DNA of 19,158 bases from Rhizoclosmatium globosum. Taxonomy: Eukaryota > Chytridiomycota > Chytridiomycetes > Chytridiales > Chytriomycetaceae. Every line of letters begins with the position of its first letter. Positions within the stretch are counted from its first letter, which is position 1. The notes beneath the pieces were generated by a model, which saw only the letters and a program-made list of their open reading frames with translations, ran no database searches and was not told where the DNA came from. Both the position numbers and the translations under genes were made by a program. Below, piece after piece: positions 16,426 to 19,158 of the stretch. The stretch is taken from assembly GCA_002104985.1 (NCBI GenBank), contig MCGO01000395.1, positions 1 through 19,158 of the forward strand. The letters are read 5' to 3'.

Positions 16426-17514
16426 ATGACGACCAGCGAAGCCACTAAAGCTACTTCCGAATCCGAGCCCAGTCTCACCACGATCCACTCTTCTTTTATC
16501 AATCCAAAATCAGCTGAATCGCCACGAATCCCTTCTGACTTTGCACACATCCTCACTCAACAACATCGACACATCGCTCAATAAACTAAAATCAGAGCAC
16601 ACTCAAACAAAGGCCCTCGTCGATTCAATCGCTTCAAATGTGAAAACAATCTCTTCAAATACATCAAACCTCATAAACTCAACTCGGAAATTCAAAACTC
16701 GAATCACGAATCTTCCTTTCGAACTTGTCGCGCAGATATTCAGTTGGATCCATCCGTTTAAAGTAGTTCAATACAGACTGCTTTCAAAGGCATTTAACAC
16801 CTGCTTGACCACAAACCCATTCGTCTTGCTCAACCTCAAACGCTGCAGAACCCTCAATATGAATCGTACAATGTATGTTGATTCGAATGGGGGATGGGGA
16901 AGCGATGTCAATCTGTTTCAAGGCACAGCTTCCTCTATGGGCAGTCCAACAACTTCTCGCAAAGAACCGGCGGACCCTATTAAAGCCCTGGATTTGATTC
17001 TATTCCGTGGACATGAAGGTTATCAAACCGGATACGCGACTCTCTTTGCTTCGAAATTGACGTTGATGGAAATTGGACTCAAGTTTCCAACACATATCCC
17101 AACCGCTATTTGTATGCTCACCGCGCTCGTCAAAATCGACCTCTCGACAGTAAATTATTCGGTTCTATCCCTCAAGAAATTGGATCCCTCGTGAACCTCG
17201 TCGTTCTGAGTCTGCATGGAAATCAGTTGGACGGCTGTATTCCAGAGTCTATTGGGAATCTCAAGAATCTTCAACGACTATTTCTTCAAAATAATTCATT
17301 GACTGGAAGTATACCGGCAGTACTAGGGACTTTGACCTCTCTCAAGAGTCTTCTGCTCTCACAAAACCAATTTTCTGGTGTTGTGCCAACCGAACTGAAA
17401 AATCTCACGAATTTGGAAGTACTATTTCTTGCAGGTAACAGCTTCGATGAAAAACCTGCTATTCATTTCCAAGAGTACAGTGTGTTGACTGATTTTCCTT
17501 TGAAATCTGAATAA
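16426..17514 (+). CDS. F-box / coiled-coil / leucine-rich repeat protein (two frameshifts)
   Basis: ATG 16426 opens a Ser/Thr-rich leader (M-T-T-S-E-A-T-K-A-T-S). A shift near 16545 enters a heptad-like coiled coil (L-N-K-L-K-S-E-H ... V-D-S-I-A-S-N-V-K-T-I). It is followed by an F-box at about 16708-16830 (L-P-F-E-L-V-A-Q-I-F-S-W-I ... Y-R-L-L-S-K-A-F). After a linker, a second shift near 17150 gives about five plant-type LRRs (I-P-Q-E-I-G-S-L-V-N-L-V-V-L-S-L-H-G-N, L-F-L-Q-N-N-S-L-T-G-S-I-P and so on), to TAA 17512-17514. It has the same F-box plus LRR design as the minus-strand gene at 3231-4123, but that one lacks the coiled coil. Probable SCF substrate receptor; target unknown. Confidence 0.8.
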
Positions 17515-17606
17515 AAACTGTTTTGTTAAAATTCCGATCTCCACTTTTCCGATCTCCACCTGTCTGCTCATTCAGCAACTATCTGAGCATTCAACCAGAA
17601 AAAAAT

Positions 17607-18857
17607 ATGCCCAAATCACAGACTCCACCGCCAAACGTCCAAGTCGTCACGCTTCTCGATGACGAACGCAAGATGGGGCCGTTCTTTTATGTGACCATTA
17701 CCACATTCAATTTCTTTTCCGGTTCTGTCCCCGTTGACTTTATTACTGCACGAGTACAACAGATCTTGGAGTTAAACCCATGGCTCCAAAGTCGTCTTGT
17801 GGGCAAGATGGGAGACGTTCATTTCGAATACCCTGCTACTGTACCATCAACGGCAGCTGACGACACGTACGTGAAGTGCCTCACCATTCCGGGATTTGCT
17901 CAAGATCAAGAATACAATAAGCTCGTCAAGTCCGTCAAGAAACACTTGGTCAAGCTTGGGTACTGCTACCTCAACAAGAAAACGTTTGGAGACCTGTTCC
18001 GCATCTTAATTGTAAATGGAAACAGTCTCGTTGTGAGTATGTCTCATATGCTTGGGGATGGGAATACGTACTACGAAGTTCTCAAGATGCTTGATGCAAG
18101 ACCTGAGTTTGTGCCCAGAGCCCTTTCTGTTGAACGAATTGATTCCTTTAATGCCATGCGTCAAGACATTTTTGGAGCGATTATTACGAATGGAGATCTT
18201 TTACGTCCTTGTTGTCCATCAAGTTTTACATGGAGACAGTGTTTGGCGCCGCAAGGGGCAACGTGTACACCATCGATAAACCCCAAATCGAGGAAATCAA
18301 GCAAAAATACACGACAGAAGATGCGTATGTCAGTTCTAACGATGTAATTGCCTCAAAGCTTTTGAGCGACTGTCACTTGGTTTGGGGATTTCAACCAACA
18401 GCCGAGAATACCTTGGCGAAAGTGGTCCACAGCGAGACAGCACTGGAACGTACACAATCGGAGCAATCGTTACGAAGGATATATGTCTCCATCTGATGTT
18501 CGCAAGAGAAATGAGTATCACAAACAAGACACCATTGACAGAGTTTCCTTCCAAGAAAGAAACCAAAGAGTTTGGCCAAACCACATTCATTGTTTATATA
18601 CGACTGACACATATCAAATAGGGCGCAGGCATGAACATATCAAACTGGACGAAATTTCAGCACTTTCTTCGTTTGCCCGACGGACAGGAAGCACAACTCC
18701 ATTTGCCATCACAGCGACACCAATTGCCTGTAACATGGCTGTGATTTTCAAGGCGAAGCCTGAGGAATTGTCAGTGTTGCTCCTGACGACGAAAAAGTCG
18801 TCAAAACATTTTAAAATGGGGTCTCTTTTCACTCCAACGCAGAACGTTGTTTCATAA
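17607..18857 (+). CDS. acyltransferase of the BAHD / chloramphenicol-acetyltransferase fold (frameshifts)
   Basis: Transfers an acyl group, usually from a CoA thioester; the acceptor is not evident. The clean first 190 residues include L-E-L-N-P-W-L-Q-S-R-L-V-G and the catalytic H-x-x-x-D-G (S-H-M-L-G-D-G, near 18040-18060), with His as general base. A shift near 18195 leads to I-K-F-Y-M-E-T-V-F-G-A-A-R-G and S-S-N-D-V-I-A-S-K-L-L-S-D. Another near 18385 leads to S-T-N-S-R-E-Y-L-G ... T-Y-T-I-G-A-I, probably the second conserved region. The end, M-N-I-S-N-W-T-K-F, then A-V-I-F-K-A-K-P-E-E-L, reaches TAA 18855-18857. A 30-nt GT...AG stretch (18591-18620), ending at an in-frame TAG, may be an unusually short intron. 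The total of about 400 residues is near the family norm. Confidence 0.7.
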
Positions 18858-19158
18858 AAGCTTGGGAATAAATAAACTTTTATGTTTTCTTTAGTCCAGG
18901 CTCTTCCAGAAAACCTTTTACAAGCGTGGCCCACTCCCCTTGTTCTTTTCTTGTTTTCTCTCCCTGACATAATATCTCTACTATACCATGAGTCGTCCGT
19001 CATCGGCAAAGTAGTTGCCTTCCTTTCTATTCCCTTCCCCTTCCATCCAACGTATCGCTTTCTGGAAACCAACACACGTGGCTTCTCCATTGTGCATAGC
19101 TTAAATAATACGTTTCGAATATCTCCCTTTCCTTCTTTCTTCTTACTCTTTTCAAGTT
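18858..19158. other. 3' flank with poly(A) signals, then pyrimidine-rich DNA
   Basis: Two overlapping AATAAA hexamers at 18867-18876 lie just after the acyltransferase stop and probably guide polyadenylation. From about 18930 the plus strand is C/T-rich, as in a fungal promoter or 5' leader, so a plus-strand gene may start beyond the window. The long antisense frame here looks accidental. Confidence 0.4.

Noticed and set aside
18614..19090. 158-residue minus-strand frame at the right end
   Set aside because: Half of it is antisense to the conserved end of the acyltransferase, and the rest lies over C/T-rich promoter-like DNA; no domain is recognised.
1..19158. CRISPR arrays, tRNA or rRNA genes, bacterial operons
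   Set aside because: No spaced direct repeats of CRISPR type, no tRNA-like cloverleaf and no rRNA sequence was noticed; introns and ER proteins show the DNA is nuclear and eukaryotic.

Overview
The window is eukaryotic and fungal. Genes are split by short introns of about 47-84 nt with GT...AG ends, there is no operon spacing, and the protein types are calreticulin, F-box/LRR, F-box/ankyrin, GPI-type surface proteins and a Ty1/copia retroelement. The mix of F-box proteins carrying plant-type LRRs or 'D-S-R-V-D-P-S' ankyrin repeats resembles what I know from chytrid fungi (Chytridiomycota). That placement is an inference from protein style, not from a marker gene.

Layout. 1-3110: a minus-strand Ty1/copia-like retroelement cut by the left edge (Gag with an RRM domain, then protease and integrase, then a leader/LTR-like repeat zone). 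3231-4123 (-): F-box/LRR protein. 4307-5784 (+): calreticulin in five exons, ending in the ER-retention variant HEEL. 5978-6703 (+): conserved-looking gene of unknown function with one intron. 6909-7557 (-): a GNAT acetyltransferase. 7811-9469 (-): surface protein built from four copies of a six-cysteine module. 9770-10941 (-): two GNAT domains in tandem, probably one protein. 11100-12270 (+): secreted, GPI-type protein in six exons, two of them microexons. 12559-13328 (+): single-pass membrane protein. 13585-14811 (+): three tandem paralogous genes for small helical proteins, two of which are not open reading frames as written. 15085-16311 (+): F-box/ankyrin protein. 16426-17514 (+): F-box/coiled-coil/LRR protein. 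17607-18857 (+): acyltransferase with an HxxxDG motif. The right end has no recognisable gene.

A feature of the whole window is that almost every gene needs one or more single-base insertions or deletions to read through. Calreticulin alone has about six missing bases, yet its splice sites, domain order and C-terminal retention signal are intact. This looks more like an uncorrected long-read consensus than like a graveyard of pseudogenes, so I call these genes CDS and state where each frame breaks. Single-frame ORF calls here give truncated or wrong C-termini.

Most genes have no obvious joint pathway. The strongest candidates for undescribed biology are the six-cysteine module protein (each module split by an intron at the same codon position), the tandem small-protein family, and the copia-like Gag in which an RRM sits where a zinc knuckle is normally expected.
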